Source: Bacteroidales bacterium (GTDB taxonomy: Bacteria > Bacteroidota > Bacteroidia > Bacteroidales > UBA932). From it: 64,000 nucleotides of DNA. Below the pieces are notes generated by a model. It did not search any database, had not been told where the DNA came from, and was given only the letters and a program-made list of their open reading frames with translations. The stretch covers positions 1 through 64,000 of the forward strand of contig JAEEVC010000005.1 of the NCBI GenBank assembly GCA_016287075.1. The letters run 5' to 3'. The position numbers and the translations under genes were made by a program. Positions 29,994 to 39,730 of the stretch are shown in pieces (the first letter of the stretch is position 1; each line of letters opens with the position of its first letter).

Positions 29994-32549
29994 TTAATTG
30001 TTTGTTTCTTCCACATTTTCCGTATTCTCGGCGGCCTGCACGGGCTCGTCCTCATCGTCGGAATGGGCCACGACCGAAACGGCTGCAATGGCGTCACCGG
30101 GCTTGATGTTGATGAGCTTGACCCCCTGGGTGGCCCGGCCCGCCACGCGGATGGTGGCGACCGGCATCCGGATCGTCATGCCCGAACGGTTGATGATCAT
30201 CAGGTCATCCTCGTCCGTGACATTCTTGAGCGCTACCAGAGAACCTGTCTTCTCCGTTATGTTGAGGGTCCTCACACCCTTGGCACCGCGGGCCGTCATG
30301 CGGTACTCCATCACGTCGGAGCGCTTTCCGAAGCCGTTTTCGCTGACGGCGAGCACCTGGTGCTTCGAAGCGTCTTCCGCCTGCGGATCCTGGCAGACGA
30401 TGCCGACGACATAGTCCCCTTCATCAAGATTGATGCCACGGACGCCGCTGGCCGTCCGGCCGAGCGGACGGGCGTCCGTCTCGTCGAAGCGGACGCAGCG
30501 TCCGCCGTTGGCCGCGATCATGATGTTGCACCGGCCGTTGGTGAGGATGGCCTCGATCAGTTCGTCGTCCTCGCGGATGGTGACGGCGTTGACGCCGTTC
30601 GTCCTCGGACGGGAGTAGGCCTCCAGGGACGTCTTCTTGATGATGCCCTTGCGGGTGACCATCAGGATGTAGTTGCTGTTGATGTATTCCTCGTCCTTGA
30701 GGGTCGGGACATTGATGTAGGCCTTGACCTTGTCGTCCGGGTCGATCATGATGATGTTCTGGATCGCACGGCCCTTGGAAGTGCGGTTGCCTTCCGGCAG
30801 TTCATAGACCTTGAGCCAGTAGCAGCGGCCCTTCTGGGTGAACAGGAGGAGGGTCGAGTGGGTATTGGCGATGTAGATGTGCTCGATGAAGTCGGCGTCG
30901 CGGGTGGCGCTGCCCTTCAGGCCGACGCCGCCGCGGTTCTGGGTGCGGAACTCGGTGAGCGGTGTGCGCTTGATGTAGCCGAGGTGGGAGATCGTAATGA
31001 CCTGGTCCTCATCGGCATAGAAATCCTCGGGGTTGAATTCATCGGCCGCGAGGGTGATCTCGGTGCGGCGCGGGTCGCCGTAGCGGTCCTTGAGCTCCAT
31101 CGTCTCTTCCTTGACGATCTTGAGCTGCTCCTCCACGCTGCCGAGAATCTCGTTGCAGCGGGCGATGAAGCGCATCAGTTCGTCATATTCGTTCTGGAGC
31201 TTCTCGCGCTCCAGGCCGACGAGCTGGCGGAGACGCATCTCGACGATGGCCGTCGCCTGGGCCTCGGAGAAGCCATAGCGCTCCATCAGCATCTGCTTGG
31301 CCTCCTCGATGCTCTTGGTCTCGTAGCGGATGATGTGGACGATCTCGTCGATGATGTCCATCGCCTTCAGGAGGCCTTCGAGGATGTGGGCGCGCTTCTG
31401 GGCCTTGTCCAGTTCGAACTTCGTGCGGCGGACGACGACCTCATGGCGGAAGTCCACGAAATTGGCGAGGATCTCCTTGAGGCTGAGCGTGCGCGGGCGG
31501 CCCTTCACGAGGGCCACGTTGTTGAACGAGAAGCTCGACTGGAGCGGGGTGTATTTGAACAGGGTGTTCAGCACCACGTTGGAGTTGGCGCCCTGCTTGA
31601 GGCGGATGATGACGCGGACGCCCTCGCGGGAGGTCTCGTCATTGATATAGGAGATGCCCTCGATCTTCTTGTCCTCGACCATCTGGGCGATCTTCTCGAT
31701 CATCTCGCGCTTGTTGACCATGTACGGCACCTCGGTGACGACGATGGTCTCGCGGCCCTTCTCATCCACCTCGATGTCGGTCTTCGAGCGGATCACGACG
31801 CGGCCGCGGCCGGTCTCGTAGGCCTCCCGGATGCCGGATTTGCCCATCACGATGCCGCCGGTCGGGAAATCGGGGCCCTTGATGTGCTGCATCAGCTCGT
31901 CGGTGGTGATCTCGGGGTTGTCGATATAGGCGCAGATGGCGTCGCAGCACTCGCCGAGGTTGTGCGGGGCCATGTTCGTGGCCATACCGACCGCGATGCC
32001 GGAAGCGCCGTTCAGCAGGAGCAGCGGGGCCTTCGTCGGCACCACGACCGGCTCCTGGAGGGAGTCGTCGAAGTTGAGGGTCATGTCCACCGTGTCCTTG
32101 TCCATGTCCCCGAGGACATCCTCGGACATCTTCTCGAGTTTCGCCTCGGTGTAACGCATCGCCGCCACGGCGTCGCCGTCCATGGAGCCGAAGTTGCCCT
32201 GGCCCCAGACGAGGGGATAGCGCTGGTTCCACCACTGGCCGAGGCGGACCATCGCGTCATAGACGCTGGAGTCGCCGTGGGGATGGTATTTACCCATCAC
32301 GTCACCGACGATACGCGCGGATTTCTTGGTCTGGCCGCTGTATTTGAGGCCCATTTCATTCATGCCGTACAGCACGCGGCGCTGCACGGGCTTCAAGCCG
32401 TCACGGACATCCGGGAGGGCGCGGGAGACGATGACGGACATCGAATAGTCGATGTAGGCCGTCCGCATCTCGTGGTCGATTTCCACCTGCTCGATGGTCC
32501 CCGTCTGCGGCTCCTCGAGGATGTCTTTCCTTTCTTCGTTGTTATCCAT
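29994..32549 (-). CDS. gyrA: DNA gyrase subunit A
   Basis: An 851-residue type IIA topoisomerase subunit that breaks and rejoins DNA while GyrB supplies ATP energy. The catalytic Tyr133 lies in MRYTEAKL. The quinolone-determining positions are S94 and D98 in [10 protein letters not shown], the wild-type, sensitive-type residues. The C-terminal beta-pinwheel has the GyrA-box variant [10 protein letters not shown], which distinguishes it from ParC. The ATG at 32549 is chosen because it begins the conserved N-terminus and lies behind a minus-strand promoter box at 32585-32592. Confidence 0.96.
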   Translation of the reverse strand: MDNNEERKDILEEPQTGTIEQVEIDHEMRTAYIDYSMSVIVSRALPDVRDGLKPVQRRVLYGMNEMGLKYSGQTKKSARIVGDVMGKYHPHGDSSVYDAMVRLGQWWNQRYPLVWGQGNFGSMDGDAVAAMRYTEAKLEKMSEDVLGDMDKDTVDMTLNFDDSLQEPVVVPTKAPLLLLNGASGIAVGMATNMAPHNLGECCDAICAYIDNPEITTDELMQHIKGPDFPTGGIVMGKSGIREAYETGRGRVVIRSKTDIEVDEKGRETIVVTEVPYMVNKREMIEKIAQMVEDKKIEGISYINDETSREGVRVIIRLKQGANSNVVLNTLFKYTPLQSSFSFNNVALVKGRPRTLSLKEILANFVDFRHEVVVRRTKFELDKAQKRAHILEGLLKAMDIIDEIVHIIRYETKSIEEAKQMLMERYGFSEAQATAIVEMRLRQLVGLEREKLQNEYDELMRFIARCNEILGSVEEQLKIVKEETMELKDRYGDPRRTEITLAADEFNPEDFYADEDQVITISHLGYIKRTPLTEFRTQNRGGVGLKGSATRDADFIEHIYIANTHSTLLLFTQKGRCYWLKVYELPEGNRTSKGRAIQNIIMIDPDDKVKAYINVPTLKDEEYINSNYILMVTRKGIIKKTSLEAYSRPRTNGVNAVTIREDDELIEAILTNGRCNIMIAANGGRCVRFDETDARPLGRTASGVRGINLDEGDYVVGIVCQDPQAEDASKHQVLAVSENGFGKRSDVMEYRMTARGAKGVRTLNITEKTGSLVALKNVTDEDDLMIINRSGMTIRMPVATIRVAGRATQGVKLINIKPGDAIAAVSVVAHSDDEDEPVQAAENTENVEETNN

Positions 32550-32584
32550 TTTTTCGTTCTGATAGGCTAATTTCCATAAACATG

Positions 32585-32592
32585 CAAATATA
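32585..32592 (-). promoter_or_regulatory. -7 promoter box for gyrA
   Basis: CAAATATA reads TATATTTG on the minus strand, with CTTG 20 nt upstream as a degenerate -33 element. It lies 36 nt before the gyrA ATG. Confidence 0.6.
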
Positions 32593-32672
32593 GTCATTTC
32601 CCATGAATTATGCAAGCGCACGCGCGAAGAACGACGCCGAAAAAAGATGCTGGATATTCCGGGGGATTTCTT

Positions 32673-32680
32673 ATTTTTGC
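32673..32680 (+). promoter_or_regulatory. -7 promoter box for the Clp unfoldase gene
   Basis: TATTTTTG lies 18 nt before the ATG at 32699 and rules out a more upstream start at 32603. Confidence 0.6.
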
Positions 32681-32698
32681 AGGCAGAAACCAAGCGAT

Positions 32699-35026
32699 AT
32701 GGAAATCAAAGTTTCGGAAGAACTCAACGGCATCATCAAATACGCCCGGGAGGAGGCCATGCGGACCGGCAGCTACGGCATCGGGCCCGACCACCTGTTC
32801 CTCGGCATCATCCGCCATGAGGAGAACGCGGCGTTCCGCGCCCTGCAGGGGCTCGGGATCGACGCCGCGGAACTGAAGGCCTTCATCGACGGCCGCATCT
32901 TCACGGGCACGGCCATCCCCTACAACGAACTGGACCACATCAATTTCTCCCGCCTGGCCCAGAACGTCCTGAGCATCACGGTGATGGAGGCGACGCGACT
33001 GAAAAGCGCGGAGGCCTCCTCGCACCACCTGCTCCTCGCGCTCTGCCGGACGACGGAGAGTTACGGCCAGGTCTTCCTCCGCAACCACGGCATCGACTAC
33101 GGCCGCATCCTCGCCTACCTCGAGGACGAAGGCCTGCTCAACAAGCCGGAGCAGCCGCAGATCCGCCGCGCCGGGGAAGACGAGGAAGAGGTGACGCCCC
33201 AAGGCGAACCGAAAGAGAAGAAATTCGATATCAGCGAGTTCGGCCATGACCTGACGAAGGCGGCCCGCGAGGGAAAGCTCGATCCGGTCGTCGGCCGGGA
33301 CATGGAGATCGCCCGGGTCATCGAGATCCTCGGCCGGCGCAAGAAGAACAACCCGATGCTCATCGGCGACCCCGGCGTCGGCAAATCCGCCATAGTCGAG
33401 GGCATCGCCCTCCGTATCGCCGCGGGCGAGATCTCCCCCGCCCTGGCGAAAAAGCAGATCCTCTCCCTGGACATCGCGTCCGTCGTCGCGGGCACGAAAT
33501 ACCGCGGCGACTTCGAAAAGCGTCTCAAGGCAATCATCCACGAGGCGAAGGACAACCCGGACCTGATCCTGTTCATCGACGAGTTCCACACCATCGTCGG
33601 CGCCGGCGGGGCGCAGGGCAGCCTCGACGCCGCCAACATGCTCAAGCCCGCCCTCGCGCGGGGCGAGATGCAGTGCATCGGCGCCACGACCGTGGACGAA
33701 TTCACCAAGATCGTCGAGAAGGACGGCGCCCTCGACCGGCGCTTCCAGAAAATCGTCGTCGAGCCCACCGGCGTGAAGGAAACGATTGAGATCCTGAAAC
33801 ATCTGCAGCCCGCCTACGAGCAGTTCCACCAGATCGGCTATACCCCGGAGGCGATCGAGGCGGCGGTCCGGCTGACCGACCGCTACCTCACGGAGCGTTC
33901 CCTGCCGGACAAGGCCATCGACGCGCTGGACGAGGCCGGATCGATGGTCCGGCTCAACCTGGGCAACAAGAAAAGGGCCGCCGAAACGGTCACGGCGGAG
34001 GACATCGCGACCATCGTCTCCCGGATGACCGGCGTCCCGGTCAACAAGGTCGCCGAGAGCGAAAGCAACCGCCTGCTGAAGATGAAGGGCCGCCTCTCGG
34101 AGCGCATCATCGGACAGAACGAGGCCATCGACACGGTGGTCCGCGCCATCCGGCGGGGCCGGGCCGGGCTCAAGGACCCGGACCGCCCGATCGGCACCTT
34201 CCTCTTCTTCGGCCCGACCGGCGTGGGAAAGACCCAGCTCGCGCGTTCACTCGCGGAATATCTCTTTGATTCAGAGGAGAATATGGTCCGGATCGACATG
34301 AGCGAATACATGGAGAAATTCTCGGTTTCGCGCCTCATCGGCGCCCCTCCCGGCTATGTCGGATACGAGGAAGGCGGGCAGCTCAGCGAGCCGGTCCGCC
34401 GGAAACCGTACTGCGTCGTCCTCCTCGACGAGATCGAGAAGGCCCATCCGGACATCTTCAACCTGCTCCTGCAGGTGATGGACGAGGGCCGGCTCACCGA
34501 CAGCAACGGCCGCACCGTCAATTTCCGCAACACGATCCTCATCATGACCTCGAACGTGGGGAGCCGCGACCTGGAGGATTACGGCAGCGGCATCGGCTTC
34601 GCCACGGCGGGCCGGGACGTCGGGGCCGACCGGAAAAAAGTGCTCGAGAAGGCCGTCAGGAAGGCTTTCCCGCCGGAATTCATCAACCGTGTGGACGAGC
34701 AGGTCTTCTTCAAGCCCCTTTCCAAAGAGGACATCGAGGCCATCATCGACATCGAACTGAAAGACCTCCGGAAGCGGGCGGAAGAAGCCGGTTACAAGCT
34801 CCATGTGACGCCCTCGGCCAAGCGCTTCGTCGCCGAAGCGGGCTATGACCCGAGCTACGGCGCGAGGCCGCTCAAGCGGGCCGTCACCCGGCTCATCGAG
34901 GACCCGGTCTCGGAGTTCATCCTTTCCGACCGCATCCTCAAGCGCGGCGCGGACGGTCCGCGCACGCTCAGGGTGGGGCTTGCGCCCGACAAGGAGCACC
35001 TGACGGTGGAACTTAAAGCCGATTGA
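32699..35026 (+). CDS. Clp protease ATP-binding subunit (ClpA/ClpC type)
   Basis: A 775-residue AAA+ unfoldase that would feed substrates to ClpP. The order is Clp_N repeats (about 1-140), AAA-1 with GDPGVGKS, a very short linker, and AAA-2 with GPTGVGKT and a D2-small domain. It lacks the long coiled-coil M domain of ClpB. The GIGF loop after [14 protein letters not shown] matches the ClpP-docking loop, so ClpP partnership is likely. Whether it should be called ClpA or ClpC is uncertain. Its last 14 bases overlap a small gene on the other strand. Confidence 0.92.
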   Translation: MEIKVSEELNGIIKYAREEAMRTGSYGIGPDHLFLGIIRHEENAAFRALQGLGIDAAELKAFIDGRIFTGTAIPYNELDHINFSRLAQNVLSITVMEATRLKSAEASSHHLLLALCRTTESYGQVFLRNHGIDYGRILAYLEDEGLLNKPEQPQIRRAGEDEEEVTPQGEPKEKKFDISEFGHDLTKAAREGKLDPVVGRDMEIARVIEILGRRKKNNPMLIGDPGVGKSAIVEGIALRIAAGEISPALAKKQILSLDIASVVAGTKYRGDFEKRLKAIIHEAKDNPDLILFIDEFHTIVGAGGAQGSLDAANMLKPALARGEMQCIGATTVDEFTKIVEKDGALDRRFQKIVVEPTGVKETIEILKHLQPAYEQFHQIGYTPEAIEAAVRLTDRYLTERSLPDKAIDALDEAGSMVRLNLGNKKRAAETVTAEDIATIVSRMTGVPVNKVAESESNRLLKMKGRLSERIIGQNEAIDTVVRAIRRGRAGLKDPDRPIGTFLFFGPTGVGKTQLARSLAEYLFDSEENMVRIDMSEYMEKFSVSRLIGAPPGYVGYEEGGQLSEPVRRKPYCVVLLDEIEKAHPDIFNLLLQVMDEGRLTDSNGRTVNFRNTILIMTSNVGSRDLEDYGSGIGFATAGRDVGADRKKVLEKAVRKAFPPEFINRVDEQVFFKPLSKEDIEAIIDIELKDLRKRAEEAGYKLHVTPSAKRFVAEAGYDPSYGARPLKRAVTRLIEDPVSEFILSDRILKRGADGPRTLRVGLAPDKEHLTVELKAD

Positions 35027-35138
35027 CCGCCTCGAACTCGAGATCGAAGTCGGTAATGATGTCCTTCAGGGCCTGGAAAGCGGCGTCGTTGGAGACGAAG
35101 GAGCCGAGGGCGTCGAGGTTGTAATCCGTGTTTCTCAT
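35013..35138 (-). CDS. Unrecognised 41-residue small protein
   Basis: A short ORF (starts MRNTDYNLDALGSF, ends EAVNRL) whose codons show the strong third-position GC bias of neighbouring genes. An in-frame TGA lies four codons before the ATG, so this is the only ATG start. A minus-strand promoter box (TACCTTTG at 35171-35164) precedes it by about 25 nt. It has no signal peptide, no Cys and no Gly-Gly leader site, and is acidic and probably helical. It overlaps the end of the Clp gene tail to tail. I do not recognise a family; possible roles include a small regulator or adaptor. Confidence 0.6.
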   Translation of the reverse strand: MRNTDYNLDALGSFVSNDAAFQALKDIITDFDLEFEAVNRL

Positions 35139-35163
35139 GGCGTTTCATTTTTGTTTCACGGTG

Positions 35164-35171
35164 CAAAGGTA
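35164..35171 (-). promoter_or_regulatory. -7 promoter box for the 41-residue ORF
   Basis: CAAAGGTA reads TACCTTTG on the minus strand. The 12-bp palindrome at 35175-35205 occupies the -10 to -40 side of this promoter and might act as an operator. Confidence 0.6.
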
Positions 35172-35174
35172 GCG

Positions 35175-35213
35175 CTTGCTTGTGCCACACCAAGGCACAA
35201 GCAAGTTTTTTTT
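35175..35213 (+). terminator. Terminator-like palindrome after the Clp gene
   Basis: A perfect 12-bp stem (CTTGCTTGTGCC at 35175-35186, GGCACAAGCAAG at 35194-35205) with a 7-nt loop is followed by eight T on the plus strand, giving a classic intrinsic terminator for the Clp transcript. It also overlaps the upstream promoter region of the minus-strand small ORF. Confidence 0.75.
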
Positions 35214-35234
35214 CAAAAAATCGTTTACTTTGCG

Positions 35235-35242
35235 TAGCTTTG
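35235..35242 (+). promoter_or_regulatory. -7 promoter box for the lipoprotein hydrolase operon
   Basis: TAGCTTTG precedes the ATG at 35270 by 27 nt. No clear -33 element is visible. Confidence 0.5.
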
Positions 35243-35269
35243 TGGAAAGTAAACCCATAATTATAGATA

Positions 35270-36223
35270 ATGAAAAGACTGAACCACCTCTTCCTCCTCG
35301 CCCTCGCCGCGCTGTCCCTGCAGGGCTGCCTCGTCGGCAAGTACATGTGCAACTACGTCCTCGTGGACATGCCGGACGGCCAGAACATCGAACGGACGCG
35401 CCACAAGGCCGATTCCCTCCTGCCCGGGAGCACGGCCTGGTACGACGGCCTCCACGAAAAAGGCATCCTCAAGGACACCGTCATCACCGGATACAACGAC
35501 AACCCCATCCACGCCGCCTATGTCCCGGCGGCCGATCCCGCCCACGCGCAGGGGACGGCCATCGTGGTCCACGGCTTCGGCGACAACCACTTTGTCTTCC
35601 TCTATCTGGTCCGCATGTACCGGGACGACTTCAACTACAACGTCCTGTTCCCGGACCTTCAGTACCACGGCTATTCGGGCGGCAACGCCACCTCGATGGG
35701 CTGGTATGACCGCTACGATGTCGAAAAATGGATCGAAGTGGCCCACGGGATCTTCAAGGACGACTTCATGGTGGTCCACGGCGTCTCGATGGGCGCCGCC
35801 ACGACGATGATGCTCAGCGGCGACCCGCAGCCGGACTATGTCAAGGCCTACGTGGAGGACTGCGGCTATTCCAGCGTCTGGGACCAGCTCGCCTTCAACC
35901 TCAAGGACAGCTTCCACCTCCCGCCGTTCCCGGTCCTGACGAGCGCCAGCATCGTCTGCAAGAACAAGTACGGCTGGTCCTTCAAGGAGGCCTCGTCCGT
36001 CAACCAGCTCGCCAAGTGCGACCGGCCGATGCTCTTCATCCACGGGGACGCCGACGATTTCGTCGAATTCTCCCACCTCCAGAAGAACTATGACGCCAAG
36101 ACGCAGGGCTACAAGGAGATGTGGGTGGCGCCGGGCGCCGTCCACGCCAATTCCTTCCAGTCCTATCCGGAGGAATACAAGGCCCATGTCCGCAACTTCC
36201 TCGCCAAGGTAAAGAAGATGTAA
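35270..36223 (+). CDS. Alpha/beta hydrolase lipoprotein
   Basis: A 317-residue lipoprotein (lipobox LSLQGC) with an alpha/beta hydrolase fold: VVHGFGDN oxyanion region, nucleophile elbow GVSMGAA, acid in FIHGDADDFV and a final His in GAVHANSF. It resembles the BAAT/YqkD-like hydrolases. Substrate is unknown. It is first in a three-gene run with an AI-2E family permease and another hydrolase; the next gene starts directly after its stop. Confidence 0.85.
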   Translation: MKRLNHLFLLALAALSLQGCLVGKYMCNYVLVDMPDGQNIERTRHKADSLLPGSTAWYDGLHEKGILKDTVITGYNDNPIHAAYVPAADPAHAQGTAIVVHGFGDNHFVFLYLVRMYRDDFNYNVLFPDLQYHGYSGGNATSMGWYDRYDVEKWIEVAHGIFKDDFMVVHGVSMGAATTMMLSGDPQPDYVKAYVEDCGYSSVWDQLAFNLKDSFHLPPFPVLTSASIVCKNKYGWSFKEASSVNQLAKCDRPMLFIHGDADDFVEFSHLQKNYDAKTQGYKEMWVAPGAVHANSFQSYPEEYKAHVRNFLAKVKKM

Positions 36224-37381
36224 ATGGAAGAAAGGAGCACCGACAAACTGGCCCGATACACCCTGTACGCCGCCGCCTTCGCGCTGGCGGCGTTCCTGTG
36301 CTGGTATTTCCGCAGCGTGCTGGTGTACATCATCGTCGCCTTCATCGTCTCGCTGATCGGCCAGCCCGTCATCCGGCAGCTCCGGAAGGTCAAGGTGGCC
36401 GGGAAATCCGCCCCGGACGGCTTCCTGGCCATCCTGACCATCACCTTCATCCTCGCCATCCTGCTGCTCATCGTCACGGAAGTCATCCCGATCGTGACGA
36501 AGATCATCCGCGACGCCTCCTTCCTCCGGACGCCCGGCGAAGATGCGTCCGGTTTCGCCTGGCTGCACAGCCTCAACGCCTGGATTGTCAGCATCTTCCC
36601 CGGCCTGGATCCCGATTTCGACCTGATCGCCTTCCTCCTCGGGGAGCTGAAGGACATCGTCAATGTGAGCAACGTCTCCTCCGTCATCGGCTCCGTCGCG
36701 TCGGTCGTTTCGAGCGCCGCGGTGGGCATCTTCTCGGTGGTGTTCATCTCCTTCTTCTTCATCCGGGACGACAAGCTGTTCTCGAAGATCGTCTGCGCCC
36801 TCTCCCCGGACCCCCTGGAAGACCGGATGCGGACCGCCCTCACCGACATCGAATCCCTCCTTTCGCGCTACTTCACCGGCCTGGTCATCGAGATGGCCGG
36901 GGTGGCGCTGCTGGATTTCCTCGGCCTGTGGCTCATCGCCCGGATCGGCTTCACCTACGCCATCGGCATCGCCTTCATCGCGGGCATCCTCAACATCATC
37001 CCCTACGTGGGACCGCTCATCGGGGAGGTCATCGGCACGCTGCTCGCCCTGGTGATCAAATACGGCACCGGGGCCGGACTCGATGTCAACATCTGGATCT
37101 TCGCCCTCATCGTCCTCGCCATCATGCTCTTCACCCAGCTGGTGGACAACTTTATCTATCAGCCGCTTATCTATTCGACCAGCATCAAGGCGAGCCCGCT
37201 CGAGATCTTCATCGTCCTGCTGGTCGCCGGCCATGTCGGCGGTGTCGTCGGCATGCTCGCCGCCATCCCGGCCTATACGGTGATCCGCGTCATCGCCAGC
37301 CGCTTCTTCTACCACCTCAAGCCCATCCGGCGGCTGATGCCGGAAGTCAGCGAGCAGTACCAATCCCAGTCCGACTCATGA
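36224..37381 (+). CDS. AI-2E family transporter (PerM/UPF0118)
   Basis: A 385-residue inner-membrane protein with about eight transmembrane segments in the AI-2E/PerM pattern. It includes the characteristic stretch ILNIIPYVGPLIGEVIG and, later, DNFIYQPLI. Family members have been linked to autoinducer export, ion transport or cell-envelope traits, and the substrate cannot be read from the sequence. It begins immediately after the preceding stop, and its TGA overlaps the next ATG (ATGA). Confidence 0.88.
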   Translation: MEERSTDKLARYTLYAAAFALAAFLCWYFRSVLVYIIVAFIVSLIGQPVIRQLRKVKVAGKSAPDGFLAILTITFILAILLLIVTEVIPIVTKIIRDASFLRTPGEDASGFAWLHSLNAWIVSIFPGLDPDFDLIAFLLGELKDIVNVSNVSSVIGSVASVVSSAAVGIFSVVFISFFFIRDDKLFSKIVCALSPDPLEDRMRTALTDIESLLSRYFTGLVIEMAGVALLDFLGLWLIARIGFTYAIGIAFIAGILNIIPYVGPLIGEVIGTLLALVIKYGTGAGLDVNIWIFALIVLAIMLFTQLVDNFIYQPLIYSTSIKASPLEIFIVLLVAGHVGGVVGMLAAIPAYTVIRVIASRFFYHLKPIRRLMPEVSEQYQSQSDS

Positions 37382-38319
37382 AAAAGCAACTCCTCACGGC
37401 CGTCCTGGCCTTCGCCTGCCTGGTCTCCGTATCCGCGCAGGGCCCCAGCGGCACCTACCTATACGCCGAGCGTGACACCTGCCGGCTCTTCTTCGATGTA
37501 TATGAGCCCGCTCCGGAGGCCGATACGACCCTGGATGGCCATGCCAAGCCCACGCTCCTGTTTGTCTATGGCGGGGGGTTCGTCGGCGGGTACCGTTCCA
37601 ACGAGCGCTATATGCCCTGGTTCAAGATCCTGAACGACAACGGATACAGGGTCATCACGATCGACTACCGCCTCGGCCTGAAAGGCGTCAAGATGGATTT
37701 CAGCATCAAGGGCAGGATCCAGACGGCGAAAAACACCATCAAGGCCGAATACATGGGCGTCGAGGACCTCTTCTCCGCCGTCAACTACATCCTCGACAAC
37801 CGGGAGGCCCTCGGCGTCGATCCGGAGAACATCGTGCTGGTCGGCAACTCCTCCGGCGCCATCATCTCCCTCGCCGCCGAACTGAGCATCTGCAACGGAG
37901 ACGACTATGCCATAGTTCTCCCGGAAGGATTTAATTTCAAGGGACTTATCTCCTTCGCCGGGGCCATCGTCGGCGACCAGGGCGTGCCCCGGTACAAGAA
38001 GGCCCCCTGCCCGACCCTCTTCCTGCACGGAACGGCCGACGGGACCGTCCAGTACGACAAGACCCAGGTCCTGAAACTCGGCATGTGGGGCACAAACGTC
38101 CTCGACGACATCTACCGGGCGAACGGCTACCCCTTCTGCGTGTACCGCTTCCATGACCACGCCCACGACATCGCCGACAACTTCGTCGCCCTCTGGCCCT
38201 TCCAGAAGTATTTCCTGGAGCAGAACGTCGTCCTCGGCAACAACGTCTTCATCGACGCCTACATCGACGACCCGAACATCCCCAAATGGGAGGCCGCCAC
38301 GCTGGAGAGCCTGTACTGA
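37378..38319 (+). CDS. Secreted alpha/beta hydrolase (esterase/lipase-like)
   Basis: A 313-residue exported protein (signal peptide ending near VSVSAQ). The fold markers are FVYGGGFVGG (an HGGG-like oxyanion motif with Tyr for His), the nucleophile elbow GNSSGA, and HGTADGTV with a final HDHAHD region. This is the hormone-sensitive-lipase or BD-FAE type. It overlaps the end of the permease gene by 4 nt, suggesting coupling. The ATG beginning the signal peptide was taken as start. It ends 1 nt before the convergent phosphorylase stop. Confidence 0.85.
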   Translation: MKKQLLTAVLAFACLVSVSAQGPSGTYLYAERDTCRLFFDVYEPAPEADTTLDGHAKPTLLFVYGGGFVGGYRSNERYMPWFKILNDNGYRVITIDYRLGLKGVKMDFSIKGRIQTAKNTIKAEYMGVEDLFSAVNYILDNREALGVDPENIVLVGNSSGAIISLAAELSICNGDDYAIVLPEGFNFKGLISFAGAIVGDQGVPRYKKAPCPTLFLHGTADGTVQYDKTQVLKLGMWGTNVLDDIYRANGYPFCVYRFHDHAHDIADNFVALWPFQKYFLEQNVVLGNNVFIDAYIDDPNIPKWEAATLESLY

Positions 38320-38320
38320 C

Positions 38321-39205
38321 CTACAGCGTCGACAGGCGGTTGACGACGACCTCGGCGAGGTTGCGGATGAGGGGCTTGTAGTCCGGGTTGGAACTCTGGA
38401 GGTAGCGGTTGGCGATGGCGCAGCAGACGGTCACGCAGTTGTGGCCGAGGTGGGCGCCGAAGCCCGCGACCGGGGCGCTTTCCATTTCGAAGTTGGTGAT
38501 GCGATAGTCGCCGAAACGGAAGGACTCGATCTTCTCGAGCATGTCGGGCATGGCCAGGCCGAGCCGGACGACGCGGCCCTGGGGACCGTAAAATCCAGGG
38601 GCAGAGATGGTTACACCCTTGACGGTCACATCCGAAAGGAGGTCGATCATCTTCTGGCTGGCCTTCACGAAATACGGCGAAGGCAGGCCGCGCTTCCAGT
38701 TCATGTGCTTCTTGAAAGCGCGCTCGACATCCAGCATGGCGATCTTGCTGCGGTTGGCGTACCAGTTCATCACGCCGTCGAAGCCCACGGAGATGTGGGA
38801 CAGGATATAGGAGCCCAGCGGGATGTCGGCATGGAGGGCGCCGGAGGTGCCGATGCGGACGATATTGAGGGAGCGGTGCTGTTTCTTGACCTCGCGGGTG
38901 GCGAAATCGACATTGGCCAGCGCATCCAGTTCGGTCATGACGATGTCGATGTTGTCCGGCCCGATGCCGTGGGAAAGGACGGTGATGCGCTTGCCGTTCT
39001 TCCAGCCCGTGACGGAGACGAACTCGCGGGAGGCGTGGCGGAACTCGATGTCCTCCAGGAAGTCGGCGATCATGTCAACCCGGCTGGGGTCGCCGACCAT
39101 GATGACGTTGTCGGCCAGTTCTTCCGGCTTGAGGTGGATATGGAACGCGGAGCCGTCCCCGTTGATGATCAGTTCGGATTCAGGTATTCTCATGGCTTCT
39201 GTCAT
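38321..39205 (-). CDS. Nucleoside phosphorylase (uridine phosphorylase-like)
   Basis: A 294-residue NP-I family phosphorylase. Key stretches are IMVGDPSRVDM (phosphate loop), RIGTSGALHADIPLG (base and ribose binding) and NFEMESAPVAGFGAHLGH. It splits a nucleoside with phosphate into ribose-1-phosphate and free base in nucleotide salvage. The Met-Glu-Ser pattern is usual for this family, and the enzyme looks closest to uridine phosphorylase. Either the ATG at 39205 or at 39193 may be the start; both fit the promoter at 39224-39231. Confidence 0.87.
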   Translation of the reverse strand: MTEAMRIPESELIINGDGSAFHIHLKPEELADNVIMVGDPSRVDMIADFLEDIEFRHASREFVSVTGWKNGKRITVLSHGIGPDNIDIVMTELDALANVDFATREVKKQHRSLNIVRIGTSGALHADIPLGSYILSHISVGFDGVMNWYANRSKIAMLDVERAFKKHMNWKRGLPSPYFVKASQKMIDLLSDVTVKGVTISAPGFYGPQGRVVRLGLAMPDMLEKIESFRFGDYRITNFEMESAPVAGFGAHLGHNCVTVCCAIANRYLQSSNPDYKPLIRNLAEVVVNRLSTL

Positions 39206-39223
39206 TAATTGCACGGTAAAGGA

Positions 39224-39260
39224 CAAATATAGGATATTCCGGGGATTATTCCTATTTTTG
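39224..39260. promoter_or_regulatory. Divergent promoter boxes between phosphorylase and DUF4293 genes
   Basis: The minus strand has TATATTTG (39231-39224) for the phosphorylase, and the plus strand has TATTTTTG (39253-39260) for the DUF4293 gene. The two boxes are only 21 bp apart. Confidence 0.6.
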
Positions 39261-39277
39261 TGCAAAATTTTACAGCT

Positions 39278-39715
39278 ATGTGGCAGCGCATCCAGACCCT
39301 TTACCTCGCTATTTCCACTGTACTCATCGCCGTGCTCCTGTTCGGTGACGCCTATACCTTCAACGGCCCGGACGGCCTGGAGGCCCTCCCCTACCTGAAA
39401 CTGCAGAAGCCGTATTTCGGCATCCTTCTCGGCATCCTCGCGGCGATGATCGTCCTGGCCCTTCTGACCTTCAAGGTCCGCATCCTCCAGATGCGCCTCT
39501 CGACGCTCTCCGCCCTTGTCGCCCTCGGCGTCCAGGGCTGGCTCGCCTACCTGTATTTCACAGCCCCGGAAGGCATCGTCTTCCGCTGGACGGCCATCTT
39601 CCCGCTCGTCATCTGCATCTGCAACATCCTCGCGGCCCGCGGCTGCTACCAGGACCAGGTCATGGTCGAGAGCGCCTACCGCATCCGCGAATCCCGGAAA
39701 AGGAAAAAGAAATAG
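39278..39715 (+). CDS. DUF4293 family membrane protein
   Basis: A 145-residue protein with four predicted transmembrane segments and a basic tail (ending RKRKKK). It opens with WQRIQTLYLAIST, the typical start of the Bacteroidetes-specific DUF4293 family, whose function is unknown. The ATG at 39278 is preferred because upstream in-frame codons lie at the promoter box. It is convergent with the LytTR gene. Confidence 0.82.
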   Translation: MWQRIQTLYLAISTVLIAVLLFGDAYTFNGPDGLEALPYLKLQKPYFGILLGILAAMIVLALLTFKVRILQMRLSTLSALVALGVQGWLAYLYFTAPEGIVFRWTAIFPLVICICNILAARGCYQDQVMVESAYRIRESRKRKKK

Positions 39716-39730
39716 GGGCTATTCCGCCCC
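39715..39730. terminator. Possible weak terminator between convergent genes
   Basis: GGGGC/GCCCC with a 6-nt loop is followed on the minus strand by a T-rich tract. Only 5 bp of stem. Confidence 0.35.

Noticed and set aside
36121..38319. Long 732-codon reading frame upstream of the second hydrolase
   Set aside because: Only the part from 37378 encodes a recognisable protein; the preceding part is out of frame with the confident permease gene and looks like a GC-bias artefact.
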